Assembly: GCF_004283755.1 (NCBI RefSeq)
Contig: NZ_SHMH01000001.1
Coordinates: forward strand, 496,001 to 560,000
Length of the DNA stretch: 64,000 bases
Direction of reading: 5' to 3'
From: Pseudoxanthomonas winnipegensis
Lineage (GTDB): Bacteria; Pseudomonadota; Gammaproteobacteria; Xanthomonadales; Xanthomonadaceae
Shown: positions 36,620 through 45,792 of the stretch, piece by piece
Position numbering within the stretch: position 1 is the first letter of the stretch
Layout of the letters: the number at the start of each line of letters is the position of its first letter
Translations under genes and position numbers: made by a program
The notes under the pieces: generated by a model
Told to the model about the DNA's origin: nothing
Database searches by the model: none
The model's input: the letters and a program-made list of their open reading frames with translations, nothing else

Positions 36620-37804
36620 TCACAGATCCTGCTCGGGCGGCAGCCCGAAGACTTGCCGCAGATAGCGCACATAGCCCGGGTCGTCGCACATGCTCTTGCC
36701 CGGCGAGTCGGACAGCTTGGCCACCGGCTGGCCGTTGCAGCGCGTCATCTTGATGACGATGTTCAGCGCCTTGGGGCCCAGATCGTTGGTCAGGTTGGTG
36801 CCGATGCCGAAGGCCAGGCGGCAGCGCCCCTTGAAGTGCGCGTACAGCTCGGCCACCCGCTCCACGTCCAGGCCGTCGCTGAACACCAGGGTCTTGGCGC
36901 GCGGATCGGCGCGGTTGGCGGCCAGGTGCGCCAGCATCCGCTCGCCCCAGCGCAGCGGATCGCCCGAGTCGTGGCGCATGCCGTCGAAGAGCTTGCAGAA
37001 GTACATGTCGTAGTCGCGCAGGAACGCATCGGTGCCGACCACGTCGCTCAGCGCGATGCCGAGGTCGCCGCGATACTCACGCGCCCAGGCCTCCAGCGCG
37101 GCGGCCTGCGAATCGCGCAGGCGCGGGCCCAGCGCCTGGAAGGCCTGCAGCCACTCGTGCGCCATCGTGCCCAGCGGCGTCATGCCGTACCGGTAGGCGA
37201 AGTGGACGTTGCTGGTACCGACGAACTGCTCGCCCAGCCCGTCGCGCAGCTGCGGCAGCAGGCGTGCGTGCCAGGCGCGCGAATAGCGCCGGCGCGTGCC
37301 GTAGTCGGCGATAGCGCAGCCGGCCGCGTCGGGGATGGCGCGCAGGCGCGCCAGCTTGGCCTGCAGCCGGCGCTCGCCTTCGACCAGATCGCCCTGCCCC
37401 AGCGCATCGAAGTACACCTCGTTGATGATCGCCAGCAGCGGCACCTCGAACAGGATGGTGTGCAGCCACGGCCCCTCGATCTCAAGCGCGATCTCGCCGG
37501 GCACCTGGTCCGAGGCGCGCAGGGTGATGTACTTGCGATCGAAGTGGAACAGGCCGAGGAAGTCGACGAAATCCGGCTTGACGAAGCGCAGCCCGCGCAG
37601 GTAGTCCAGCTCGTCCGCGGTGAAGCGCAGCGCGCACAGCGCGTCGATCTCCTCGGAGATGCGGTCCAGGTGCGCGGCCAGGTCGATGCCCGGCGTGCGG
37701 CACTTGAAGCGGTATTGCACCTGCGCGGCAGGGTGCTGATGCAGCACCGCCTGCATCATCGTGAACTTGTACAGGTCGGTGTCGAGCAGCGATTGGATGA
37801 TCAT
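36620..37804 (-). CDS. pncB: Nicotinate phosphoribosyltransferase
   Basis: 394 residues from [20 protein letters not shown], the usual N-terminus. PncB makes nicotinate mononucleotide from nicotinate, PRPP and ATP in NAD salvage. Family blocks: [54 protein letters not shown] and [16 protein letters not shown] with the phosphoribosyl contacts. Length is normal. It stands alone between the DUF1800 gene and the recombinase. Confidence 0.96.
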   Translation of the reverse strand: MIIQSLLDTDLYKFTMMQAVLHQHPAAQVQYRFKCRTPGIDLAAHLDRISEEIDALCALRFTADELDYLRGLRFVKPDFVDFLGLFHFDRKYITLRASDQVPGEIALEIEGPWLHTILFEVPLLAIINEVYFDALGQGDLVEGERRLQAKLARLRAIPDAAGCAIADYGTRRRYSRAWHARLLPQLRDGLGEQFVGTSNVHFAYRYGMTPLGTMAHEWLQAFQALGPRLRDSQAAALEAWAREYRGDLGIALSDVVGTDAFLRDYDMYFCKLFDGMRHDSGDPLRWGERMLAHLAANRADPRAKTLVFSDGLDVERVAELYAHFKGRCRLAFGIGTNLTNDLGPKALNIVIKMTRCNGQPVAKLSDSPGKSMCDDPGYVRYLRQVFGLPPEQDL

Positions 37805-37855
37805 GCGGCCATTGTGCACCGCGCGGGCACGGCGATGGCGTCGACGCCCGCGCCG

Positions 37856-38458
37856 CTAGTCCACCACGCGCCCACCCTTCATCAACGCCGGCTCCACCTG
37901 GTCCTGCTGTTGCGCCATCAGTCTGGCCAGCGTGCGCGGGTGGACGCCGTAGTGCTTGGCCAGCTGCTTCGAATCCCAGCCACGCAGCTGCGCCAGTTCG
38001 CTGGCTTCCACGCACTGTTCGACCGTCAGCGATGGCCTTCGGCCCAGCTTCCTGCCCTGCACGCGCGCCGCGGCCAGGCCGGCCCGCGTGCGCTCGCTGA
38101 TCAGCGAGCGCTCGAACTCGGCCAGCGCGGCCATGATGTGGAACACCAGGCGGCCTCCCGATGAGGCCGTGTCGATGCTCTCGGTCAGGGACTGGAAGCA
38201 GATGCCACGTTCGCCCAGCACATCCAGCAGCTGGACCAGATTGATCAACGAGCGGCCAAGCCGGTCCAACCTCCAGACGACGAGCTTCCCACCCGGCTTG
38301 AGTCGCCGCAGCGCCTTGTGCAGGCCAGGGCGGCTGCCGTGCCTGCCCGAGACACCTTGGTCCGTATAGATCTTGGTGCAACCGGCGGCCTTGAGTGCCA
38401 GGATCTGCAGATCGAGATTCTGGTCGCCCGTCGAGACGCGCGCGTGGCCGATGATCAT
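37856..38458 (-). CDS. Serine recombinase (resolvase/invertase family)
   Basis: 200 residues from the ATG at 38456-38458 (MIIGHARVSTGDQNLD), with the catalytic serine at position 9. Other blocks: IYTDQGVSGRHGSRPGL, LVVWRLDRLGRSLINLVQLL, and FHIMAALAEFERSLISERTRAGLAAAR. A C-terminal helix-turn-helix (KQLAKHYGVHPRTLARLM) binds DNA. It resembles Tn3/Hin-type small serine recombinases. No transposase is next to it. It borders the exopolysaccharide island on one side, with 0.9 kb of gene-free DNA in front of it. Confidence 0.94.
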   Translation of the reverse strand: MIIGHARVSTGDQNLDLQILALKAAGCTKIYTDQGVSGRHGSRPGLHKALRRLKPGGKLVVWRLDRLGRSLINLVQLLDVLGERGICFQSLTESIDTASSGGRLVFHIMAALAEFERSLISERTRAGLAAARVQGRKLGRRPSLTVEQCVEASELAQLRGWDSKQLAKHYGVHPRTLARLMAQQQDQVEPALMKGGRVVD

Positions 38459-39370
38459 GGTGACGCCCCCCCGTGTTGCGAACCGCGCCGGGTGGCACCA
38501 CATCTGCGGATCCATCGGAAAATCCACAGAAGACAGCGTTGGAACGTGGTACTGGTCAAGCGTGCGTGGTCGCCTTTGCGAACCTGCGACCGGCGCGTAC
38601 CCAACTCTTGTTTCGTCAATGTCGCAAGTCGTGTCTTATCGCTCTGTGTTGCTCTTAACATGGTCTTCCAACACTGCCCACCAGGTGGCATCGAGCTCCG
38701 CCGGTCGAACGCAGTGCACGTTTGAACCACGCCGTCTGGACTAGGCCTGACGGCGTAATGGGGCACGTGCCTACCCCCCCCTGATTGACTGTTCCGCAGC
38801 CTGGACTTGGCTTGGACAACGCGTCGGAACTTGTGAACCCCCGGATTATGCGGTGTATGAACACGATGCGGGACTCAGCGGGCCGATCTGTAACCTCGAC
38901 CCCGTAACCGTGATGATCGTCACTTTGCTTGAGTGACGTAGATTCGCTGGCAAGGTACGCACCCTCTCTTGCGCGCTCCAGCCACCGCGCCCCGATAGGC
39001 CGTGCCAGAAAGCGCTCCGCCTTCCATGACGATCCTGTCAGCACATCGCGGAACCAGGTGCCGCGCATCCTTCCCCCTGACTGACCGTGCGCAATGCCCC
39101 CCGGGCATCTTGGCCCAGGGTTGGGCTCTAACTTGGGGAGATGGCGGTGGCGGATCGACATTTGACAGAAATGGTCCTTTCTGTCCCAGCACTTTTCATG
39201 TCGAATTGATCGCCAAGAGTTCAAGCTATCCGCGGTATTCCTTCACGCGCCCCGATCCTTCCAGAAAGGACCGTTTTCGTACGCGCGTCAGCCGGCGTAT
39301 CGCGGTGGTCTGCCCGCGATCCAGGAGGTGAGCGGGCCGAGGACGCACGCGGCTGCCTGGGGAGCGGCGC
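38459..39370. other. Gene-free 0.9-kb interval between recombinase and EAL gene
   Basis: No frame here shows family resemblance or a good ribosome-binding site. Contents I can see: a perfect inverted repeat GACAGAAA-tggtcc-TTTCTGTC at 39164-39185, a C-run at about 38774, and scattered less GC-rich stretches. I looked for Tn3-type terminal repeats, a recognisable res site and a tRNA end, and saw none. It may be a worn mobile-element flank or a long control region for the exopolysaccharide genes. Confidence 0.5.
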
Positions 39371-40555
39371 ATGAGCCGCATCGAGCTTCCGCCGCCGGCA
39401 TCGGGCTGCCATCTGCTGGTCGAACTGCATAACCGCGACCACCTGGCGGCGACCTACGGCGAGACCTTCGCGCGTGCGGCCCTGGCCGCGCTGCAGTGGC
39501 GCATGCATCTGGCCGGCCATTCGATCAAGCAGGCGGGCGATCGTCGTTTCGTCGCGTGGATCGCCGAGGCCGGGTCCTTCGCCGAGCACTGGCAACTCCA
39601 GCTCGCGGGCCTGCCGCTGGAGCACCTGGGGCAGCGCGCGCTGCCGGTGGTCACGGTCGGCGAAGTCAGATTGAGCTCGACCTCCGGGCCCTATCCGCCG
39701 CAGGAGCTGGAGCGCCTGGGCGGCCGCGCGCCGATCCTGGAACCGGTCCAGTGCGGCTGGATCTGGCGCGAGCGCTACGAGAAGGACATGGCCCTGGCCC
39801 TGGCCTTTCATGAGGCCTTGCGCAGCGGCGAGGTCGGCCTGACCTTCCAGCCGATCATGCGACGCAACGCCGGCGATCGACGCGACGCCTCGCTGTATCA
39901 GGAGGCCCTGCTGCGACTGGACCAGCCCGGCATCGGCGCCTCCGGCCTGGTCGCGGCCATGGAGCGTCTGGGCCTGGTCAGGCTGCTGGATCGTGTGGTG
40001 CTCGACGCGGTGATCGAACGCCTGGAGCGCGAGCCCACCCTGCACGCCGGTTGCAACCTGTCCTCGCACAGTCTCGTCGACGACGCCTGGTGGCATGGGC
40101 CTATCAAGAGGCTGCAGGAACAGCCGGCCGTCGCCGCCAGACTGACGCTGGAGATCACCGAGACGGCACCGCTGGGCGACTTCGAGTCGGCCAAGGCCTT
40201 CGTCGGACGCCTGCGCGCGCTGGGCTGCCAGATCGCCATCGATGACTTCGGCGAGGGCCACACACGGCTGGACTTCGTCCGCCAGATCCTGCCCCAGGTG
40301 GTCAAGATCAGCGGCACGCTCCTGGCCGAAGCGATGCGCAGCATCACCGGGGCACGCGAGTTCTCGCACCTGGTCGCGCTGGGCGGAAGCATCGCGCCGT
40401 ACGTGGTCGCCGAAGGCGTCGAGCGCGCAGGCGACACCGCCGTGGCCCTGGCCGGCGGCGTCAACTGCCTGCAAGGCCTGGCCATCGCGCGACCCGCGGG
40501 AGCCTGGCCGCCGTCGCGCGTCTGCCTGCCGCCGGTCTGTAGAAGCGCGGCCTGA
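39371..40555 (+). CDS. EAL-domain protein with degenerate GGDEF-like N-terminus
   Basis: 394 residues. Residues ~14-65 resemble a GGDEF half with AGDRRF (55-60) in place of GGDEF, so cyclase activity is not expected. The EAL domain from ~135 keeps E178 (YQEAL), N229 (CNLSSHS), E264 (EITET), the aspartate pair D291-D292 (DDFGEG), E348 (AEGVE) and Q368. The usual KxD is K312-I-S314. It probably hydrolyses cyclic-di-GMP or, if impaired, binds it. No membrane segment. It lies at the left edge of the exopolysaccharide island, 203 bases before the regulator gene. Confidence 0.9.
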   Translation: MSRIELPPPASGCHLLVELHNRDHLAATYGETFARAALAALQWRMHLAGHSIKQAGDRRFVAWIAEAGSFAEHWQLQLAGLPLEHLGQRALPVVTVGEVRLSSTSGPYPPQELERLGGRAPILEPVQCGWIWRERYEKDMALALAFHEALRSGEVGLTFQPIMRRNAGDRRDASLYQEALLRLDQPGIGASGLVAAMERLGLVRLLDRVVLDAVIERLEREPTLHAGCNLSSHSLVDDAWWHGPIKRLQEQPAVAARLTLEITETAPLGDFESAKAFVGRLRALGCQIAIDDFGEGHTRLDFVRQILPQVVKISGTLLAEAMRSITGAREFSHLVALGGSIAPYVVAEGVERAGDTAVALAGGVNCLQGLAIARPAGAWPPSRVCLPPVCRSAA

Positions 40556-40758
40556 TCGGGGGACGAGCGGCCGCAGCACAAGCGCTTGGGCGAGCCAGGT
40601 CCTTCTGCTCGGTCGCAATGGGCAACGGGGACCGCGCGCTTGCAAAGACCCGCTGGGAGGGCGGGACATCAGCCACGGCCACGCCGCGAGCCGGCGGGCC
40701 GGGCGCGAACTGCGAGCCGCGCGGGAGGGCGGCTCGTCCAGAGCTTCAAGGGGAAAAC

Positions 40759-41733
40759 ATGAGCGTGATCACCGGAATCAAGTCGTCCGTCAGCCGCCTG
40801 CCCGCCTTCCCGGCCGAGCGACTGAACCTCTCGCATCGTCTGGGCCTGGTCGTCTTCGACGGCTTCGGGCTGGCCGACGTGGTGGCCCTGATCGACCTGC
40901 TGTGTACCGCCAATGCCATCGAGCAGCGCGCCTCGGGCTTCAAACGCCTCTACATGCCCGTGCTGCTGTCCGAATCCGGTGGCACCGTGGCCAGCGCCTC
41001 GGGCATGCATGTGGCTACCGAACGCTTGCCGCCCCCGCGCGGGCAGCGCCTGCGCATCGTGTTCGTGGCCGGTGGCGTGGGTGCGGCGACGCTGGAGGCC
41101 AGCCCGCGGCTATGCCAGTGGCTGCGGGACCAGCACGAGTTGGGCGTCATGATCGTGCCGATCGCCGAGGGCCGGCGCTTGATCGAAGCGGCGGGTCTGT
41201 TCGTGAAGAGCACCGGCGAACAGCGCACCGCGTTCGCCGCCGCCATGGCGATGATCGCCGCGGACCTGGGCGAGCTGGTCGCCGCGCGCTGCCTGGAGCT
41301 GCACGGGCCGGCGCAGACCGAGGCACCGGCCGAGCCGGAAGTCCTGCGTCCGGTGGCGCGCACGCGCGTGACCGAGCAGATCCTGGCGTCGGCCCGCTGG
41401 CTGGAAACCCACCACGAGCAGCCGGTGAGCATCGCCGATGCCGCGCACGCGGTGGCCATGAGCGAGCGCAACTTCCTGCGTCGCTTCAAGCTGGAACTGG
41501 GCATGACGCCTTCGGACTATCTGCTGGGCGTGCGCCTGCGCCGCAGCTGCAAGCTGCTGACCGAGACCGACCTGCCCATCGACAAGATCGCGCGGCGTTG
41601 CGGCATCGGCGATGGCGGCAGACTCGCCAAGATCTTCCGCAAGCACCTCGCGCGCAGCCCGGGCGAGTATCGCGCCGGCACCAGGGCCCGGGCCGTCGCA
41701 CCGCAACGCTTCAATCGGAGTCCGGTCCAATGA
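40759..41733 (+). CDS. GlxA-type AraC family regulator
   Basis: 324 residues from the ATG at 40759, which follows AAGGGGA. The N-terminal ~180 residues are a DJ-1/PfpI-like domain (LGLVVFDGFGLADVVALIDLL; LRIVFVAGGVGAATLEASPRL), the C-terminal ~110 a double helix-turn-helix (ISIADAAHAVAMSERNFLRRFK-like; LPIDKIARRCGIGDGGRLAKIFRKHL). GlxA-type regulators sense small ligands that are often unknown. The stop overlaps the sugar transferase ATG (ATGA), so it is co-translated with an exopolysaccharide gene and is the likely regulator of the island. Confidence 0.92.
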   Translation: MSVITGIKSSVSRLPAFPAERLNLSHRLGLVVFDGFGLADVVALIDLLCTANAIEQRASGFKRLYMPVLLSESGGTVASASGMHVATERLPPPRGQRLRIVFVAGGVGAATLEASPRLCQWLRDQHELGVMIVPIAEGRRLIEAAGLFVKSTGEQRTAFAAAMAMIAADLGELVAARCLELHGPAQTEAPAEPEVLRPVARTRVTEQILASARWLETHHEQPVSIADAAHAVAMSERNFLRRFKLELGMTPSDYLLGVRLRRSCKLLTETDLPIDKIARRCGIGDGGRLAKIFRKHLARSPGEYRAGTRARAVAPQRFNRSPVQ

Positions 41734-42818
41734 ATTCGCACGCGCTGCTGTTGACGACGATGGAGGCCGCCGGTGCGCTGTCCCTGGCGCGCCTGGGCCT
41801 GAGCGCCGCGCAGTCCTGGCAACGCCAGCTCGGATCCCGCGCGCGCCGGGTGGCGCTGATGGTCAGCGCCGATTCGACGCTGCTGCTGCCGCAGCTGCTA
41901 CGCAGGCCGGGGCCCGGCTATCGACCGGCGCTGGTCTACGAGGAAGGCGCGGCCACCGGCGCGCAACGCGAGGGGCTGCCGGTGATCGGCGACTTCGACA
42001 CCTTCCGCTCGCTGCTGCGCGGCGGCGCCATCCGCGAGCTCTGGCTGCTGGCGCCGCTGGATCAGGCCGCGTCGCTGGAGCGGCTGGTGCAGGAGTTCCG
42101 CCAGGATTTCGTCGATATCCGCTTCATTCCGGATCTGCGCGCCTACCCGCTCGCCCGGCTGGACCAGACGCGCACCGGCACGGGCGCCGGCGGGATCCAT
42201 CTGGTCGGCATGCCCTGGCATGCGCGCCATCCGCTCGGCAAGCGGGCCTTCGATCTGGCCTTCTCCGCCACGGTGCTGCTGATGCTGGCGCCGCTGCTGG
42301 CCCTGATCGCGCTCGCGATCCGGATCGACTCGCCCGGCCCGGCGCTGTTCCTGCAACAGCGCATGGGCGCCGACGGGCGCCGCTTCACGATCTACAAGTT
42401 CCGCACCATGCGCGTTCATAGCGAAGGCCCCGGCACGTTGAGCCAGGCGCGCCGCAACGATGCGCGCGTCACGCGTCTGGGCCGGCTCCTGCGCCGCACC
42501 AGCCTGGATGAGTTGCCGCAGTTCCTGAATGTCCTCAAGGGACAGATGTCGGTGGTGGGGCCGCGTCCGCACGCGCTTCCGCACGACAATCAGTACAAGG
42601 AACTGGTGCGCGACTACATGTATCGCTACCGGATCAAGCCGGGCATCACCGGCTGGGCCCAGGTCAACGGGCTGCGTGGCGAGATCGACTGCCTGGAGAA
42701 GATGAGCGAGCGCGTCGCCCACGACCTGCACTACATCCAGCATCGCACGCTGGCGCTGGACCTGAAGATCGTGGCGATGACCGTGCACAAGGGCCTGGTG
42801 CATCGCAATGCCTATTAG
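41730..42818 (+). CDS. Initiating undecaprenyl-phosphate sugar-phosphate transferase (short form)
   Basis: 362 residues. The catalytic half is a full polyprenyl-phosphate hexose-1-phosphate transferase: [21 protein letters not shown] anchor, [47 protein letters not shown], and [19 protein letters not shown]. It loads the first sugar on the lipid carrier. The four N-terminal membrane helices of long family members (WcaJ, GumD) are missing; about 40 residues precede the CoA-binding-like domain ([17 protein letters not shown]...). The TGA of the regulator overlaps its ATG, and the next gene overlaps its stop by 11 bases. Confidence 0.9.
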   Translation: MNSHALLLTTMEAAGALSLARLGLSAAQSWQRQLGSRARRVALMVSADSTLLLPQLLRRPGPGYRPALVYEEGAATGAQREGLPVIGDFDTFRSLLRGGAIRELWLLAPLDQAASLERLVQEFRQDFVDIRFIPDLRAYPLARLDQTRTGTGAGGIHLVGMPWHARHPLGKRAFDLAFSATVLLMLAPLLALIALAIRIDSPGPALFLQQRMGADGRRFTIYKFRTMRVHSEGPGTLSQARRNDARVTRLGRLLRRTSLDELPQFLNVLKGQMSVVGPRPHALPHDNQYKELVRDYMYRYRIKPGITGWAQVNGLRGEIDCLEKMSERVAHDLHYIQHRTLALDLKIVAMTVHKGLVHRNAY

Positions 42819-43362
42819 GCCCTGCTCTGCCGGCGCGGCGACGGCGGCCGCCTTGGCGTTGACGCTCTGTGCGGCCGGCATCGCGCCCGGCCACGCGCAG
42901 GAAGCCGCCGCTGCCCTCACCCCGCTGCAGACGCCCGGCCTCGGTCTGGCGCGCGATCCCGCCCTGCTGCGACGGACCGGGCGGCGCACGTCTCCAGACC
43001 CGTACATGGCGCTGATCCGCGCCAGTCAGCAGGCCATCGGGCTGACCTCGCCGGAGCAGCAGAAGCAGGCCATTCCGGGCATCGACACCTCGCTGCAGTC
43101 CGGGATGGCCCGACGCGCGCCTGGCCGGCGCTCGGGACAGGATCCATCCGCGATCCAGGATCCGGCTGCGATCTCGCTCGGTTGCCACGGCACCGGCCTG
43201 GCCAAGCGTGCCACGCAGGGAAGGAATGCGCTGCGCACGGCCGACCTCGGCGCGGAGTTGGCCAACGGGCTGCTGCCCGGTGCGATGAACCTCCAGCGTC
43301 TTCCGGGATTGGCCGCACCGACGCTGGAGACGCTGGGCAACGTCGGCGAAGGCTGTCGCTGA
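42808..43362 (+). CDS. Secreted orphan protein of the exopolysaccharide island
   Basis: 184 residues that I do not recognise. A signal peptide (AATAAALALTLCAAGIAPGHAQ) is clear. The mature part is Ala/Arg/Pro-rich with two cysteines (one in ISLGCHGTGLAKRATQGRN, one in GNVGEGCR at the C-terminus) that could form a disulfide, and short helices such as PDPYMALIRASQQAIGLTSPEQQKQ. The ATG overlaps the sugar transferase gene by 11 bases, so translation is coupled. Its place suggests a periplasmic or secreted accessory of polysaccharide assembly. Confidence 0.7.
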   Translation: MPIRPCSAGAATAAALALTLCAAGIAPGHAQEAAAALTPLQTPGLGLARDPALLRRTGRRTSPDPYMALIRASQQAIGLTSPEQQKQAIPGIDTSLQSGMARRAPGRRSGQDPSAIQDPAAISLGCHGTGLAKRATQGRNALRTADLGAELANGLLPGAMNLQRLPGLAAPTLETLGNVGEGCR

Positions 43363-43542
43363 CGCGCGGTCGGCTTGTCCGCCGGGCGCGCCAGCGGCCG
43401 GCGAGTGGCGCTGCGCGAGAAGCCAGCGCGCTGCCCTGCTCGTTCGCCTCACTGATCCGAGATCTTCCTGCGGGCGCCGCGCCGCAGCGATGCCTGTCCG
43501 GGCACGCGCGCAGGGCCGATGCCGCTGCGCGCATGAACGGGC

Positions 43543-45792
43543 TCAGCGCTTGGGGTCCGCGCCGTAGGTTCCGTATCCATAGCCGTAGCCGTATCCATCG
43601 CCATAGCGGCTGGCGCGCAGGCCGTTGAAGACATGGCCGCAGATCTTCGCCTCGACCTGGGTCAGGCGCTTGAGGGTCTGGACCAGCTGCCGCCCGTTGG
43701 TGAGCTCGTAGCGGCTGACGATGAAGACCGCGCCGCAGGCGCGCGCCAGGGTCATGGCATCGCCGACCGGCAGCACCGGCGGCGAATCGACGATCACGTA
43801 GTCGTAGCGCTGCTCGGCCTCGCGCAGCACGACGTCCAGGGTCGGACGCGCCAGCAGTTCGCCGGGGTTGGAGACCCGATGGCGTCCGGAAGGCAGCAGG
43901 TCCAGCCCCTCCTGGTCGGTGTGCTGGATGGCGGCCTCCAGCGTGTCCTGCCCGGCCAGGACATCGGACAGGCCCGGCGCGGCGACCGAATCGGGGAAGT
44001 AGCGCCCGAGTCCGGCGCGCCGCAGGTCGCCGTCGACCAACAGCACGCGCACGCCGGTCAGCGCCAACAGATAGGCGAAGTTGGCGGTGACGAAGGTCTT
44101 GCCGACGCCCTCGGTGGGCCCGGTGAACACCACCGCGGTACGCCCCGCCTCACGCAGCGCAAGGCGGAAGGTGCTACGCAGGGTGCGCAAGGCCTCCACC
44201 CCGGGATCGGTCGGCGACTGTCGCGACAGCAGCGCATGGTAGAGCGGGTCTTCGCTGCCGCCGCGCACGCGGGTCATGCGCGATTGCACCTTGCTCTCCG
44301 GCACCACGGCGTAGACCGGGGCGCCGCTCAGGCGCTCGACCTCCAGCGGGTCGTGCAGCGCGCGGCGCATGCCGGCCAGCACCTGCACGGCCAGGAAGCC
44401 CAGGAGCAGGCCGCCCATCAGGCCGCCGGCAAGCACCGGCAACGTCGTGGGCCAGTGGCGTCGCTCCGGAGAAAGCGCGGGGTCGATGATGGCCGCCGTG
44501 CCGGTGGTGCCGGCCTCGGCGACCTCCAGCTGCAGCTTGTTGGCCGCCAGCGCGGTGTAGAGCTGCGTATCGACCGCCACATCCCGCGCCAGGCGCAGGT
44601 ACTCCTGCTGCGCGGCAGGCAGCGCGCGGATCTGCGCATCGGCCTGGGTCAGCGCCTCGGCCACGGCCGCGTGCTGCGCCTCGAGCATGCGCATGGCCGG
44701 ATGGGTGGGACGGAACTGCTGCGCGCTGGCCTCGCGGTTGAGTTCCAGCAGGGTCTGCTGGCGGGTCAGCTCGACCACGCGCGCCAGCAGGGCCTCGCTC
44801 TGCTGCTCCACGTCGATGGTGCCGCTGCGCATGCGGTAGGCGTTGAGCGCGTCCTCGGCGCGGGTCAGCTCCGCGCGCAGCGCCGGCAGCCTGTGCTCCA
44901 GGAACTGCAGGCTCAGATGCGCCTGCTGGGCGCGATGGCGGATGTTGAGCGCGACATAGGCGCGCGCCAGGGCGTTGGCGAAGTCGGCGGTGCGCTCGGC
45001 GTCGCTGCCGCTCACCGTCAGCTCGATCATCGAAGAATCCTTGGAAGTCTCCGTCGCCTTGACCCGGCGCCCCATCTCCTCGAACGCAGTCTGCAGCGAC
45101 GAGGCGGTGACGCCGAAGCTCACGCCGCTGCGCGCGCGCAGTTCCTCGACCTGGATCGACCCACGGCCTGGCCCGAAGCGAGTGGCGACGTTGAAGTCCA
45201 CCCGCTGACCCAGCCTGCCGCGCGCGATCTCCTCGCCGTCGGGCGCGCTCAGGGTCCAGGCATCGTCCTCGCCGGCCGTCAGGACGAAGGGCTTGCCGTA
45301 CAGCGCGCGCGGCACTTCGAAATGCGCCAGGCGCAGGCGCTCGCCGCCCCAGGGCAGCTCCGACAGGCCCAGTAGAGGATCGGCCAATCCGTTGGGCGGC
45401 GTGGCCAGGCGCGCATAGAGGCGCCCCACGACCGGAATGCGGTGCCTGGGCTCGATGTCCAGCTGCGCCTGGGTGCGGTCGATGGCCTCGCCCATCACGG
45501 TGCGCGAGGTGAGGATGTCCAGCTCGCCGTCGATGGACTTGTTGAGATTCAGCGCGCCGGCCACGTCGGACAACGCACCGAGCATGGACCCCTGGTCCTC
45601 ATCGATCTGCAGCAGCGCCTGGGCCCGGTAGGTCGGCTGCGCGGACAGCAGGTACACCAGCGCCAGGGCGAACACGCCGCCAGCCACCAGCAGGAACAAC
45701 CGGCGATGCGTCGAGACATTGCGCAACAGCAGGAGCAGATTGACCTCGTCCTCTTCGGGACTGTCGGCGGCTGGTGGGGTGGTGGGTCTCAT
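43543..45792 (-). CDS. Polysaccharide co-polymerase / tyrosine autokinase (Wzc-type)
   Basis: 749 residues. Wzz domain with a first membrane helix (~29-48, LFLLVAGGVFALALVYLLSA), a long periplasmic coiled-coil region with WRAQALLQIDEDQG-like start (YRAQALLQIDED), a second helix (LPVLAGGLMGGLLLGFLAVQVLAG) and a cytoplasmic BY-kinase: Walker A GPTEGVGKT, Walker A' VLLVDGDLRR, Walker B YVIVDSPP. The tail is tyrosine-rich (YGDGYGYGYGYGTYG), the autophosphorylation cluster. It controls chain length and export with the Wza-like protein. It overlaps the phosphatase gene by four bases. Confidence 0.95.
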   Translation of the reverse strand: MRPTTPPAADSPEEDEVNLLLLLRNVSTHRRLFLLVAGGVFALALVYLLSAQPTYRAQALLQIDEDQGSMLGALSDVAGALNLNKSIDGELDILTSRTVMGEAIDRTQAQLDIEPRHRIPVVGRLYARLATPPNGLADPLLGLSELPWGGERLRLAHFEVPRALYGKPFVLTAGEDDAWTLSAPDGEEIARGRLGQRVDFNVATRFGPGRGSIQVEELRARSGVSFGVTASSLQTAFEEMGRRVKATETSKDSSMIELTVSGSDAERTADFANALARAYVALNIRHRAQQAHLSLQFLEHRLPALRAELTRAEDALNAYRMRSGTIDVEQQSEALLARVVELTRQQTLLELNREASAQQFRPTHPAMRMLEAQHAAVAEALTQADAQIRALPAAQQEYLRLARDVAVDTQLYTALAANKLQLEVAEAGTTGTAAIIDPALSPERRHWPTTLPVLAGGLMGGLLLGFLAVQVLAGMRRALHDPLEVERLSGAPVYAVVPESKVQSRMTRVRGGSEDPLYHALLSRQSPTDPGVEALRTLRSTFRLALREAGRTAVVFTGPTEGVGKTFVTANFAYLLALTGVRVLLVDGDLRRAGLGRYFPDSVAAPGLSDVLAGQDTLEAAIQHTDQEGLDLLPSGRHRVSNPGELLARPTLDVVLREAEQRYDYVIVDSPPVLPVGDAMTLARACGAVFIVSRYELTNGRQLVQTLKRLTQVEAKICGHVFNGLRASRYGDGYGYGYGYGTYGADPKR

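Noticed and set aside
38655-39224. 189-codon minus-strand frame in the recombinase flank
   Set aside because: No motif, mixed composition, no ribosome-binding site; treated as non-coding.
38459-39370. Tn3-type terminal repeats, res site or tRNA attachment site
   Set aside because: I looked for these around the recombinase and found no convincing match.
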